A DNA stretch of 64,000 nucleotides, from assembly GCF_018131075.1 (NCBI RefSeq), contig NZ_JAFCLS010000045.1, positions 1 through 64,000 of the forward strand, read 5' to 3'. The notes under the pieces are model-generated. The model ran no database searches. It saw only the letters and a list, made by a program, of their open reading frames with translations, and had not been told where the DNA came from. How positions within the stretch are numbered: the stretch's first letter is position 1; every line of letters begins with the position of its first letter. Both the position numbers and the translations under genes were made by a program. Below, one piece after another: positions 34,903-43,722 of this stretch. The stretch comes from Bradyrhizobium sp. JYMT SZCCT0428 (GTDB lineage: Bacteria > Pseudomonadota > Alphaproteobacteria > Rhizobiales > Xanthobacteraceae).

Positions 34903-35805
34903 TCAGCACGCGCCGGCTTCCTTGAGGGTCTGGTAAGCGTCCATCGCGGCGCTCCGCAGCTTTTGCCGTTGCCCGCGATAGCCCGGTGGCCGGCGTTGGC
35001 CGGGATTATCCCCTTGAGCCGACAGTCCGGGCCTTGCGAAGCGCTTGAGGTCGCGAAGATCGCCGAGCGTGCGTTGCAGCTGTTTCGCCGGCTTGTGGAC
35101 GTGGCGGAATTCGCCATGGTCGAACACCGGGACGATTCCCGTCAGCGCCTCCAGCATGTAGCGAAACCGCTTCGCCCTGATCCGCAGCCGGTGACGAGCC
35201 GATGCGCCGAGGGCTTTGAGCCGCCGGCCTTTGCGGATCAGTTGTTGGCGCCAGCGATTGAGCTCCCGCTTGCAATAGGCCTTCAGCGGCCTTGCGGACT
35301 TGCGGCGCTGCATCCGCTCCCAACGCGAAAGCCATGACCCGTCCCCGATCCAGCCAGACATCGCCTCGATCAGGTCATGAAATCGCGGAGAACGCAGGCA
35401 GTGAACCATCCGACGATGGTCGCGCGTCTGATGGGCCTCGAGATCCTCGCCGATCATGCGTTGCGCCCAGTCCCGGTAGCGTTTGCGGCGTGCATATTCC
35501 ACGACCACGTCGCTATCGCGCGCGGCGCCGAGCGAGCCGTTCAGCCATGCAAGTTCCTTCTTCAGGCGCCGCCATTCAGCATCGACCACGATCGAAGCGA
35601 AGAAGAACACGGCGGACCGCAACCGGGTAATGGCGACACGAATCTGATGCACGGCTTCGGCATCGCCCGCGCAGGCGCTGCTGTGATGCAGCCTGACCTT
35701 GCCGACGCAGTCCTGCGCGATTTTCTGGAACGCCGTCGCGCAATCGAACTGCGCCGCCGCAGCGGCCTTGCGCGGGCCAATTTTGGTTTTGCCGGCGCCC
35801 TTCAT
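34903..35805 (-). CDS. CHAD domain-containing protein
   Basis: The product is 300 residues, very Arg/Lys/His-rich and helical. The CHAD hallmark motifs AVHQIRVAITRLRSA and HRLRIRAKRFRYMLE are present. CHAD proteins bind polyphosphate through such basic helices, so association with polyP granules is likely. No CYTH partner is fused or adjacent. ATG 35805 is a guess between two in-frame Met; the upstream one at 35847 adds 14 residues. The gap 35806-36051 contains no recognisable gene. Confidence 0.88.
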   Translation of the reverse strand: MKGAGKTKIGPRKAAAAAQFDCATAFQKIAQDCVGKVRLHHSSACAGDAEAVHQIRVAITRLRSAVFFFASIVVDAEWRRLKKELAWLNGSLGAARDSDVVVEYARRKRYRDWAQRMIGEDLEAHQTRDHRRMVHCLRSPRFHDLIEAMSGWIGDGSWLSRWERMQRRKSARPLKAYCKRELNRWRQQLIRKGRRLKALGASARHRLRIRAKRFRYMLEALTGIVPVFDHGEFRHVHKPAKQLQRTLGDLRDLKRFARPGLSAQGDNPGQRRPPGYRGQRQKLRSAAMDAYQTLKEAGAC

Positions 35806-36051
35806 CTGCCGCGCCCTATGGCGCGCCGGGCATATAGGCTGCCGCACCGCAAAGGTTTCATCCCCGTCACGCGCTCCGGTCCATCCCGCCTAGCATGGCC
35901 TGACGCGTCGCACGGCGCCAGCCCGTACGGCCGGCCAAAAGCAGGCCGCGGCTTGCGGAGAATAATCGCCGCAACCGTCGAGCCGGGATAGAGGGTTTCG
36001 TGTCAGGCCAATCAGCAGTTGAGATGCCTTACGTCGTTCGGCCTATCGCTC

Positions 36052-37227
36052 TTAGAGCCGGCGTGGCGACCAGAACGCCACCGAGTAGATTGCGGCAAAT
36101 CCGAGAAACGCCGCAGCCCAGGCGATACCGACAGCCACCAGCAGCGGACCCGTGTGGTCCGTTTCCAGCACGGCGCAGACCCGCGCGAGGGCGGCGATAA
36201 TCACCGCAGCGTAAATCAGCTGTGTCGCCGGAGACGCTTGGAGCCGCTGTCCGGTATGACCGAGCGTTGCCCGGCTCATCACCGCCAGTGTCATGGTGCC
36301 GATCGCTCCTCCCGTCCACGCATGAATTCCAGCGCTCGGCGCCACGAGGTCGAAGGCGCTGAGCGCGGTGAGGATGAATCCCGCCGGGACGAACGCATAG
36401 GCAACGTGCAGGATCAGCACCAGCCGGTCGGCGAATGTCCGGTATCCGGTCCAGCGCACAAGCCGGATCAGGTGCATGCCGCCGCAGACCAGCAACAATC
36501 CGCCGGAGGTCCGGTCCAGCGGTCGCACAACCCAAAACAGGAGGACGACCACGCTCAAGGCGATGGTCGCGACATCGAAGCGGCCGAACGGCGCGGGCAT
36601 CTGGCCGGGAGTTCGTTTTGCCAGCCAGTTGCGGGTGAAGCTTGGAATGATCCTCCCGCCGATCAGCGCAATGAGGCTGATCACCACGGCGATGCCGCCA
36701 CGGGTGGTGTATTCGGCCAAGCCTTCGAAATGCGCCTCCAGATGAAACGCCAGATTGCCGGCGGCGAGCAGGCTGATGATGGCGACGATCATGAGATTGC
36801 CCCACTTCTTGCCCGCAATGATCTCGCGCGCGGCGGAAGCCGCCAGCAGGATGAGAAACACCGAATCGATCGCCGCGGCCGGCGCCCAGCCAATCCAGGC
36901 CGATACGCTGACGGCAATTCGGCCTGCAACCCAGGTCGAGAACAGCAGGATCAGCGGCCTGCCCTGCAGCGGCAATCTGCCCGTCCAGTTCGGCACCGCC
37001 GTGAGCAGAAAACCGGCGATAACGGCCGCGATATATCCGAACAGCATCTCATGGACATGCCAGTCCCGGGGCGCGAACGCCGTGCTGAGCTGCAGCCGAC
37101 CGTAAAACACCGGCAGCCACATCAGAATGATGGCACCAGCATAGACGGATCCGAAAAAGAAGAACGGCCGGAAACCATACGAAAACAAGGCGGGGCCTCG
37201 ATAATCTCTCAAGCGCGATACTGACAT
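36052..37227 (-). CDS. nnrS: NnrS family protein
   Basis: The product is 391 residues with about 12 transmembrane helices. Motifs such as FSYGFRPFFFFG, WHVHEMLFGY and the later HAWTGGAIGTMTLAVMSR are typical of NnrS, a haem- and copper-containing membrane protein induced by nitric oxide that helps protect against nitrosative stress. The conserved His in WHVHE and IHAW are probable metal ligands. It is the leftmost gene of the nitrite/NO locus. A FixK2/NnrR-like box lies 62 bp upstream of its start. Confidence 0.92.
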   Translation of the reverse strand: MSVSRLRDYRGPALFSYGFRPFFFFGSVYAGAIILMWLPVFYGRLQLSTAFAPRDWHVHEMLFGYIAAVIAGFLLTAVPNWTGRLPLQGRPLILLFSTWVAGRIAVSVSAWIGWAPAAAIDSVFLILLAASAAREIIAGKKWGNLMIVAIISLLAAGNLAFHLEAHFEGLAEYTTRGGIAVVISLIALIGGRIIPSFTRNWLAKRTPGQMPAPFGRFDVATIALSVVVLLFWVVRPLDRTSGGLLLVCGGMHLIRLVRWTGYRTFADRLVLILHVAYAFVPAGFILTALSAFDLVAPSAGIHAWTGGAIGTMTLAVMSRATLGHTGQRLQASPATQLIYAAVIIAALARVCAVLETDHTGPLLVAVGIAWAAAFLGFAAIYSVAFWSPRRL

Positions 37228-37288
37228 GATTTGGACCCTGCTCCGGCTGTTGCTGGCCGCACCCTAGCCGGCGCGAAGCGCGCCCTCT

Positions 37289-37302
37289 TTGTCGAGGCGC
37301 AA
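37289..37302. promoter_or_regulatory. FixK2/NnrR-like box upstream of nnrS
   Basis: The 14-mer TTGT-N6-GCAA differs by one base from the FixK2/FNR-family consensus TTG(A/C)-N6-(T/G)CAA. It lies about 60 bp from both nnrS (minus strand) and the small plus-strand ORF at 37361, so it could serve either. Confidence 0.5.
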
Positions 37303-37360
37303 AGACGACGGCCGCGCCCAGGCGTATTCGCAAGAAGGTTCAGCAAAATGGAGATAGACG

Positions 37361-37558
37361 ATGCGAATCTTTGCGCGACTACGGACAGGTTTGGGACGGT
37401 TGCCGATTCAGCCTCAGGACGACTCGAAAACCACTCGCGACGGGACAGAAATGGCTGCGACTGCACCATCCAGTTCCCCTACAGCCGAAATCATGTGCTG
37501 CGGCCATTGTTCAGGCAACGCCGAAGGGCACATTTCGGAACTGCCAGGCGCGCGATAA
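37361..37558 (+). CDS. Small Cys/His-containing hypothetical protein
   Basis: The product is 65 residues without a signal peptide or membrane segment. GGAG lies 7 bases before the ATG, and a strong hairpin follows the stop by 3 bases, which supports a real gene. The C-terminal part has CCGHC (C46, C47, H49, C50), a possible metal site. Position between nnrS and pseudoazurin, near a FixK2-like box, hints at a role in nitrite/NO or copper metabolism. I recognise no family and the ORF may be spurious. Confidence 0.4.
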   Translation: MRIFARLRTGLGRLPIQPQDDSKTTRDGTEMAATAPSSSPTAEIMCCGHCSGNAEGHISELPGAR

Positions 37559-37561
37559 AAC

Positions 37562-37597
37562 AAGGAAAGCGGCCGACAAGGCCGCTTTCCTTTCTTT
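37562..37597. terminator. Bidirectional terminator hairpin
   Basis: Exact 13-base arms (37562-37574 and 37580-37592) enclose the 5-base loop GACAA. T-rich sequence follows on both strands. It ends transcription of pseudoazurin (minus strand) and of the small plus-strand ORF. Confidence 0.85.
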
Positions 37598-37609
37598 CAT
37601 GCCATCAAT

Positions 37610-38065
37610 TTATTTCGCTGCCGTCTTTGTCGCGGCAAGCTTTGCGAACAGCGCGGCAAATACCTGTTTGGCTTTGCCGACCTGAGGCACGGCCTTGGCC
37701 TGCTCCTCGTTGGCGGGCGTCCCCACCACGATCATCGCCACCATGCCCATGCCGTAATGTGGCGCGCATTTGACGCCATAGATCCCGGCCTGATCGAATT
37801 TGGCGGCGACATCCTCACCCATCTTTCCGATGAAGGTGACCCCGCCGTCCGGCAGCATGCCTTTGATGGTCTCCGCGTTATGCCCCTTGTCGGTCGACAC
37901 GAACTTGACGGTATCGCCCGGCGCAACCTTTACCAGGGCCGGCTCGAAAACCATCAATCCTTCGGTTCCCTTGTTGAGCATCTTGACTTCGACTTCGGCC
38001 GCCGTTGCGCCACCGGCCACCGCCATGGCTGCGGCCACCACGGCCATTACCAAATATCTGCGCAT
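37610..38065 (-). CDS. Pseudoazurin (type 1 copper protein)
   Basis: This 151-residue periplasmic blue copper protein has a signal peptide (residues 1-23, ending GGATAA). Copper ligands are H62 (KGHNAE), C100, H103 and M108 (KCAPHYGMGM). It is the probable electron donor to the nitrite reductase encoded at 39378. ATG 38065 has AGGAG upstream. A FixK2/NnrR-like box lies at 38143-38156, with box-to-start spacing consistent with class II activation. Confidence 0.93.
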   Translation of the reverse strand: MRRYLVMAVVAAAMAVAGGATAAEVEVKMLNKGTEGLMVFEPALVKVAPGDTVKFVSTDKGHNAETIKGMLPDGGVTFIGKMGEDVAAKFDQAGIYGVKCAPHYGMGMVAMIVVGTPANEEQAKAVPQVGKAKQVFAALFAKLAATKTAAK

Positions 38066-38142
38066 CCTGATCTCCTGTCGATCGGTCGGGTCTCCATTCG
38101 GACCCCATGCGCGCCTTCTAGTCCCCAATCGCAGGGCGGAAC

Positions 38143-38156
38143 TTGTTTTAGCGCAA
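38143..38156. promoter_or_regulatory. FixK2/NnrR-like box upstream of pseudoazurin
   Basis: On the minus strand the 14-mer reads TTGC-N6-ACAA, one base off the FixK2-family consensus. Its centre is 84 bp from the pseudoazurin start and about 125 bp from the regulator start on the other strand. It could activate pseudoazurin under low oxygen or NO. Confidence 0.55.
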
Positions 38157-38274
38157 GCTCCCAGCCGATTGTCGCGGTATGATGAGGCTGCAGCGCCGGT
38201 CACGCCAAATGACGGCGGCCGATTGCCACCCGTAATTCTCACGTCCGATTTCAGAACGGCATCCGGAACCTCCC

Positions 38275-38973
38275 ATGGCCCCCCTCGACCGTTCAATTGT
38301 CGCAAATGTCCCGATCTTCGCCTCCTTGAGCGCCGACGATCTCGACGCCATCCTGTGCGACGCCCGATCGGTCAGATATCCGAAAGACAGCAGCGTATTC
38401 GACCAGGGCGGCGAAGCTCATTCGTTCTTCGTTCTGCTGCACGGCCATCTACGGGTTGAAAAGACCACGCCGCAGGGCCAGCAAATCGTGGTTCGCTACG
38501 TCTCGGCGGGTGAATTGTTTGGCGTCGCGCAGGCGCTGGCGCTCAAAAATTATCCGGCAACTGCGATTGCGGTCGTCGACAGCGTGGCCTTGTCGTGGCC
38601 ATCGGCGCTGTGGCCGCAGCTGACCGCGAAGTTCCCGGCGCTGGCGGCAGGCGCGTTGCAGACCGTCGGCAGCAGATTGCAGGATACGCAGGACCGCGTC
38701 CTCGAAATGTCCAGCGAACAGGTCGAGCAGCGCGTCGCGCACGCGCTGCTGCGCCTGGCCAAGCAGGCAGGCCGCAAGGTCGAGCATGGCGTCGAGATCG
38801 ATTTTCCGATCAGCCGGCAGGATGTCGCCGAGATGACCGGCACCACCCTGCACACCGTGAGCCGCATTCTCAGCGCATGGGAGCAACAGGGGCTGGTCGA
38901 GGGCGGACGACAGCGCATCGTGCTGCGCGATCCCCACCGACTGTTCGAAATCGCGGAAGGCCAAGGCAAATAA
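38275..38973 (+). CDS. Crp/Fnr family regulator, NnrR-like
   Basis: The product is 232 residues: a cyclic-nucleotide-type sensor barrel (about 10-125), a dimer helix and a C-terminal winged helix with recognition segment TGTTLHTVSRILSAW. FNR has E at the first recognition position (ExxSR); here it is H, as I recall for NnrR. Only one Cys is visible near the N-terminus, so no FNR-type 4Fe-4S cluster is expected. Location next to nirK, pseudoazurin and nnrS supports an NO-responsive activator of denitrification. DnrD or another subgroup cannot be excluded. Confidence 0.85.
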   Translation: MAPLDRSIVANVPIFASLSADDLDAILCDARSVRYPKDSSVFDQGGEAHSFFVLLHGHLRVEKTTPQGQQIVVRYVSAGELFGVAQALALKNYPATAIAVVDSVALSWPSALWPQLTAKFPALAAGALQTVGSRLQDTQDRVLEMSSEQVEQRVAHALLRLAKQAGRKVEHGVEIDFPISRQDVAEMTGTTLHTVSRILSAWEQQGLVEGGRQRIVLRDPHRLFEIAEGQGK

Positions 38974-39006
38974 GATCGACCGGTAAGATCGGCAACTAGG
39001 ACCCGT

Positions 39007-39213
39007 TCAGGCTTGAACGACGGCGCGCAGTGCCGTCAGGAACGCACCGCCGTCTACCTCGTGCTCGCGGCTGGCTTCGTCAATCGAATGGAATGTCGCG
39101 ATCGGGCAGCCGACGCAGCCCATCCTGAAATCCATGAACACCCGTATCGAAGCAGGCCAGCGGTTCATCACCTGGTCGACCGTCATGTCAGGCGTGGGCA
39201 TGCTCTTTTTCAT
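39007..39213 (-). CDS. DUF1858 domain-containing protein
   Basis: This 68-residue small helical protein contains MGCVGCPIATFHSIDEA (C33, C36), the DUF1858 pattern also found at the N-terminus of ScdA/YtfE-type di-iron repair proteins. The motif suggests metal or redox chemistry in nitrosative stress. A later start at Met5 is possible. The gene diverges from nirK, so the box at 39296 may control it too. Confidence 0.85.
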   Translation of the reverse strand: MKKSMPTPDMTVDQVMNRWPASIRVFMDFRMGCVGCPIATFHSIDEASREHEVDGGAFLTALRAVVQA

Positions 39214-39295
39214 GCTGCCAGCCTAGGCACCCGACCACTTCTTTCTTTGTTCGGGAGCAAACAGCGGCGCGATTGGTCTTCTTTCCGGAAAGCTT

Positions 39296-39309
39296 GCGCT
39301 GGCGCAAAG
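39296..39309. promoter_or_regulatory. FixK2/NnrR box upstream of nirK
   Basis: The sequence TTGCGCTGGCGCAA fits TTG(C/A)-N6-GCAA exactly and is palindromic except at the centre. It is centred 75 bp before the nirK ATG, leaving room for transcription start about 41 bp downstream and a short leader. It also lies 83 bp from the DUF1858 start on the opposite strand. Confidence 0.8.
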
Positions 39310-39377
39310 AGTGCTTCCGATCCTTGGGGCACAAGGGTGACACGAAATTCAAATGCAGACACCAACAGGAGAGTGTC

Positions 39378-40499
39378 ATGATCACCCGCCGTATCGCATT
39401 GCTCGGCGTCGCAGTCGCCGCATTTGTCGTTGCCGTCCCCGCGCTGGCCGCCGACGATCTCAACCTGCCGCGTCAGGCGGTTGCGCTGGTGGCGCCGCCG
39501 TTCGTGCATCCGCACGAACAGGCCACCAAGGAAGCCCCGAAGATCATCGAGTTCAAACTTGTCATCACGGAGAAGGAAGTCGTCATCGACGAGGCCGGCA
39601 CCAAGTTCCAGGCGATGACCTTCAACGGCTCGATGCCCGGTCCGCTGATGGTCGTCCATGAAGGCGATTACGTCGAGGTGACGCTGGTCAACCCCGAAAC
39701 CAATGCGATGCCTCATAACATCGACTTCCATGCCGCGACGGGCGCATTGGGCGGCGGCGCTCTGACCCATGTGAACCCCGGCGAACAGGTGGTTCTGCGC
39801 TGGAAAGCAACGCGCACCGGAACGTTCATCTATCACTGTGCCCCGGAAGGCATGATTCCCTGGCACGTCGTGTCGGGCATGCACGGCACCGTGATGGTGC
39901 TGCCGCGCGACGGCCTGAAAAACCGCGAGGGCAAGGCGCTGCGCTACGACCGCCTCTATTACGTTGGCGAGAACGACCTCTACGTGCCCAAGGACGAGAA
40001 GGGACAATACAAGAGCTACGAAACGGTCGGAGAATCGTTCGCCGACACCACCGAGGTCATGCGCAAGCTGATCCCGACCCACGTCGTCTTCAACGGCAAG
40101 GTCGGCGCCCTCACCGGCAAGAATGCGATGACGTCGAAGGTCGGCGAGACCGTCATGATCGTTCATTCGCAGGCCAATCGCGACAGCCGTCCGCATCTGA
40201 TCGGCGGTCACGGCGATTACGTCTGGGAGACCGGCAAGTTCGTCAACCCGCCGGAGAAGGATCTCGAGACCTGGTTCATTCGTGGCGGCTCAGCAGGAGC
40301 TGCGCTCTACACGTTCAGGCAGCCCGGCATCTACGCCTACGTCAACCACAACCTGATCGAGGCCGTCGAACTCGGCGCCACTGCCCACTTCAAGGTCGAG
40401 GGCAAATGGAACAACGACCTCATGACGCAGGTACAGCCTCCCGGCCCGATCCTGCCCGGCAAGTCCAGCGCGGCTGATGCTGTGGTGAAAACCAGATAA
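39378..40499 (+). CDS. nirK: Copper-containing nitrite reductase
   Basis: This 373-residue periplasmic enzyme reduces nitrite to NO. A signal peptide (about 1-25) precedes two cupredoxin domains. Type 1 Cu ligands are H113, C154, H163 and M168. Type 2 ligands include H118 and H153, with a third His in the second domain, and D116 is the catalytic Asp. ATG 39378 has AGGAGAG upstream; an in-frame upstream start at 39273 would bury the signal peptide. It is preceded by a FixK2/NnrR box and followed by nirV. Pseudoazurin encoded nearby is the likely electron donor. Confidence 0.96.
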   Translation: MITRRIALLGVAVAAFVVAVPALAADDLNLPRQAVALVAPPFVHPHEQATKEAPKIIEFKLVITEKEVVIDEAGTKFQAMTFNGSMPGPLMVVHEGDYVEVTLVNPETNAMPHNIDFHAATGALGGGALTHVNPGEQVVLRWKATRTGTFIYHCAPEGMIPWHVVSGMHGTVMVLPRDGLKNREGKALRYDRLYYVGENDLYVPKDEKGQYKSYETVGESFADTTEVMRKLIPTHVVFNGKVGALTGKNAMTSKVGETVMIVHSQANRDSRPHLIGGHGDYVWETGKFVNPPEKDLETWFIRGGSAGAALYTFRQPGIYAYVNHNLIEAVELGATAHFKVEGKWNNDLMTQVQPPGPILPGKSSAADAVVKTR

Positions 40500-40554
40500 C
40501 GACCTCGCGGCCTGAAGCCATTGCTGCGGGCCGCGGTGACCGGAGGACCGCCCC

Positions 40555-41412
40555 ATGCTGCTCGCCATGAAAATCAAGGCCGCGATAACAGCGGCCGTTC
40601 TGGCCAGTCCGATCGCGCTGACGGTCGCCCCTGTTGCCCACCCCGTCGATTCCGCGATCACCGAAATTGCCGCAAAACCGTTTCAGTATCGGCTCGCCGG
40701 CGATTTCTCCCGCGACGGCAAACCCGCGCCAGCCCCGCTGCGTGAAGCGCTTCTAGCCGCCAGCATCAAGATCATGAACCGTCAGGTCACCGCGGGCGAA
40801 TATGCGCGCTGCGCCGATGACGGCCGATGTCCTAAAATCCCGCAAGCCTCCGCGATGGCGGAGCGTCCAATGGTCGGCGTCAGCTGGCGGGATGCAACGG
40901 CCTATGCCGAATGGATGACGAACAAGACCGGGGTCCTGCACCGCCTTCCCACCGACGAGGAATGGGTGTTCGCAGCCGGCCAGAAGGTCCGCGAAGAAGC
41001 GCTGCCGCTGGTCGACCCGGTCGATCCCGCGCAGGCCTGGATTGCGCGTTACGAGGCGGAAGCCAACCGAGCGCGGCCCGGCGCGCTCGACCCGCAACCG
41101 GTCGGCGCCTTCGGTCGCAACGAGAACGGGCTGCTGGATGTCGGCGGCAATATCTGGGAATGGACCAACAGCTGCTTCCTTCGCATGACGCTGGAGCCGA
41201 CGGGGGCTGCGCGCGTGACCAACACCAATTGCGGCGTTCGCGTCGTGCAGGGCGCCCACCGGACCTATATGACCGACTTCATCCGCGATCCTCGCACCGG
41301 CGGCTGCGCTGCCGGCGTGCCACCCGCCAATCTCGGCTTCCGCCTGGTAGTCGAAGACAAAAATTGGCCAGCGCTGCAAAGAATGATCGTCGCGACCTTC
41401 ACGCCGGGTTAG
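40555..41412 (+). CDS. nirV: NirV, formylglycine-generating-enzyme-like (SUMF1) protein
   Basis: The product is 285 residues with a hydrophobic N-terminus that looks like a signal peptide (cleavage after about 30 residues). The SUMF1/FGE-sulfatase fold is shown by MNRQVTAGEYARC, PMVGVSWRDATAYAEWM, RLPTDEEW and WEWTNSCF. NirV is commonly encoded just after nirK; its role in nitrite reductase maturation is not settled. GGAGG lies 8 bases before ATG 40555. It is 55 bp downstream of nirK, so probably co-transcribed. Confidence 0.88.
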   Translation: MLLAMKIKAAITAAVLASPIALTVAPVAHPVDSAITEIAAKPFQYRLAGDFSRDGKPAPAPLREALLAASIKIMNRQVTAGEYARCADDGRCPKIPQASAMAERPMVGVSWRDATAYAEWMTNKTGVLHRLPTDEEWVFAAGQKVREEALPLVDPVDPAQAWIARYEAEANRARPGALDPQPVGAFGRNENGLLDVGGNIWEWTNSCFLRMTLEPTGAARVTNTNCGVRVVQGAHRTYMTDFIRDPRTGGCAAGVPPANLGFRLVVEDKNWPALQRMIVATFTPG

Positions 41413-41449
41413 AACGGCCTACGTCAGGTCATGAATTGTCGCGCCGCGA

Positions 41450-42643
41450 TCAGCCGGCGTGCTCGATGGCGCGGATGGCGCCGCGCAGTTCCGCCAGCCC
41501 ACGCAGCCGGCCGATCGCGGTGTAGCCGGGATTGGTGCGCTTGGTCTCGGCGAGATCGTCGAGCATGCGATGGCCGTGGTCCGGCCGGAATATGACCTTT
41601 TCGCCTGCCGAACGTTTCCGGTTTTCGGTCAGCAACGCCTTGAGCACCGCGATCATGTCGACGTCGCCATCGAGATGGTCGGATTCGAAGAACGACAGGC
41701 CGTCGGCCTCGCGTTTGGTCGCCCGCAAATGTGCAAAGCCGATTCTGGGTGCGAATTGTTTTGCAATCGCCGGCAGATCGTTTTGCGCGCGCACACCGAG
41801 CGAGCCGGTGCAGAAGCAGATGCCGTTCGCCTTGGACGGAACCGCGTCGAACAGCGCCTGGTAGTCTTCCGCCGATGAAGCGATGCGCGGCAGGCCGAAC
41901 AGCGGCCGCGGCGGATCGTCGGGATGCAGCGTCAGCGTCACGCCAAGCTGCTCGGCCACCGGCGTGACGCGCGCGAGAAACTCGATCAGATGCTGGCGCA
42001 GCACGGCGGTGGTGATGCCGCTATATTGCTGCAAGCGGTCGCGGAACTGCGGAATGGTCAGGGGATCGGTGGTCGATCCCGGCAAGGCGCTGGCGATGTT
42101 GGTGACGAGGACATCGATATCGGCCTGCGTCATCCCGGCGTGAACCTGCTTGGCACGGGCACGCGCGCTTTCCGAATATTCCGCCGCCGCTTCCGGACGC
42201 TGCAGGATGTGCAGATCGAACGCCGCGAACCGCTCCTGGTCGAAGCGCATCGCCTTGGCGCCGTTCGGCAGCTCCCATTCCAGATCGGTGCGGCACCAGT
42301 CCACGACAGGCATGAAATTGTAGCAGATGATCTTGATGCCGGCCGAGGCCACCGCTTCGAGGCTGGCGATCCAGGCCTCGATCGAGCGTGTGGCCTTGCC
42401 GCCGAGCCGCTTGACGTCGTCGGGGATCGGAATCGATTCCACCACCGACCAGGTCAGCTGCGAACGGCCGGGCTGGCTTTTCTCGATGATGTGCTTGCGC
42501 TCCTCGACGCCTGATCGCGTCCAGGCTTCGCCGATCGGCACCTGATGCAGCGCGGTGACCACGTCGGTGGCGCCGGCCTGGCGGATATCGTCGAGCGACA
42601 CCGGATCATCAGGTCCGTACCACCGCCATCCCTGCAGCATCAT
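41450..42643 (-). CDS. uxuA: Mannonate dehydratase
   Basis: This 397-residue cytosolic enzyme of the xylose-isomerase-like TIM barrel family converts D-mannonate to 2-keto-3-deoxy-D-gluconate. Motifs MMLQGWRWYGPDDPV, YNFMPVVDWCRTDL, TLHPDDPP and FRPDHGHRMLDD are diagnostic. It ends the TRAP-dehydrogenase operon and is 25 bp after the idonate-dehydrogenase-like gene. The divergent uxuB-like gene would supply mannonate from fructuronate. GGAG precedes the start. Confidence 0.94.
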   Translation of the reverse strand: MMLQGWRWYGPDDPVSLDDIRQAGATDVVTALHQVPIGEAWTRSGVEERKHIIEKSQPGRSQLTWSVVESIPIPDDVKRLGGKATRSIEAWIASLEAVASAGIKIICYNFMPVVDWCRTDLEWELPNGAKAMRFDQERFAAFDLHILQRPEAAAEYSESARARAKQVHAGMTQADIDVLVTNIASALPGSTTDPLTIPQFRDRLQQYSGITTAVLRQHLIEFLARVTPVAEQLGVTLTLHPDDPPRPLFGLPRIASSAEDYQALFDAVPSKANGICFCTGSLGVRAQNDLPAIAKQFAPRIGFAHLRATKREADGLSFFESDHLDGDVDMIAVLKALLTENRKRSAGEKVIFRPDHGHRMLDDLAETKRTNPGYTAIGRLRGLAELRGAIRAIEHAG

Positions 42644-42668
42644 GGGAAATCTCCTGAATATCTTCCGC

Positions 42669-43709
42669 TCACTGCGCCGTCAGCACGACCTTGACGCTCT
42701 GCGAGCGGTCAAGCGCGAGGCGAACCGCATCGGGCGCGACCGAGAGCGGGCGCTCGGCCGTCACCAGCGACAGCACATCGACGCTGCCGTCGGAAATCAG
42801 TTCGACCGCGGTCATGAATTCCGGCCCGAAGCGGAACGAGCCGCGCAGGTCGATCTCCTTGGCCATCACGGCGTTCGCGGGCGTCGGAATTTGTCCGCCC
42901 GGCAGATTGCCGATCTGGACGACGACGCCGCCGCGCCTGACCGCGCCGATGGCGCTGGCAAGGCCGGCCGCCGTGCCGGAAACCTCAAACGCCACGTCGT
43001 AAGGCGCGACAGCCTTCAGGGCCTCATCGCCCTTTGAGATATCGATGACATGGTTGGCGCCGAGCCGGGTTGCGAAGGCCAACGGCGCGGCGGCGATATC
43101 GACGACGGTCACTTCGGCAATGCCGGCGCGGCGCGCCGCCAGCATCGTCAGCAGGCCAATGGGGCCCGAGCCGAACAGCACCGCGCGCTTTCCCTTGATA
43201 TCGCCGGCGCGGGCGACCGCGTGCAGGCAGACCGCGAGCGGCTCGGCCAGTGCCGCCGCCTGGTACGTCACATGGTCCGGAATCCTGACGCATTGCGCGG
43301 GAATGGCATCGAACAGGCTGGAAAACCCGCCCTGCATGTGCGGCGTCTTGGAAGCCGAGCCCATGAAGAAGATGTTCTCGCACAGGTTCAGCCGGCCCTC
43401 GCGGCACGGCGTGCAGTGGCCGCACCAGCGCGACGGATTGACGGCGACGCGATCGCCGGTCTTCAGGCCGGGCGCGCTGCCCGAGATCTCGACCACTTCG
43501 CCCGCGATCTCATGGCCGAGCACCAGCGGCGAGGTGACGACGAAATCGCCGGTGCGGGCATGGCGGTAGTAATGCATGTCGGAGCCGCAAATGCCGCCGG
43601 CGCCGAAACGAATTCGCACCATGCCTGACGCCAATGGATCGAGCGGCCGCTCGACCATGCGCAGGTCCTCGGGGCCGAACAGTGTTGCAGCCAAAGCCAT
43701 CGATGTCAT
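42669..43709 (-). CDS. L-idonate 5-dehydrogenase-like zinc alcohol dehydrogenase
   Basis: This 346-residue medium-chain dehydrogenase has GGICGSDMHYY and GHEIAGEV (catalytic Zn), four structural-Zn cysteines in NPSRWCGHCTPCREGRLNLC, and NAD motif LFGSGPIGLLTM. It most resembles L-idonate 5-dehydrogenase, which interconverts L-idonate and 5-ketogluconate; other polyol or aldonate substrates are possible. ATG 43709 has AGGA upstream. Context with uxuA and TRAP supports aldonate catabolism. Confidence 0.85.
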   Translation of the reverse strand: MTSMALAATLFGPEDLRMVERPLDPLASGMVRIRFGAGGICGSDMHYYRHARTGDFVVTSPLVLGHEIAGEVVEISGSAPGLKTGDRVAVNPSRWCGHCTPCREGRLNLCENIFFMGSASKTPHMQGGFSSLFDAIPAQCVRIPDHVTYQAAALAEPLAVCLHAVARAGDIKGKRAVLFGSGPIGLLTMLAARRAGIAEVTVVDIAAAPLAFATRLGANHVIDISKGDEALKAVAPYDVAFEVSGTAAGLASAIGAVRRGGVVVQIGNLPGGQIPTPANAVMAKEIDLRGSFRFGPEFMTAVELISDGSVDVLSLVTAERPLSVAPDAVRLALDRSQSVKVVLTAQ

Positions 43710-43722
43710 TTTGCGAGTCCTA

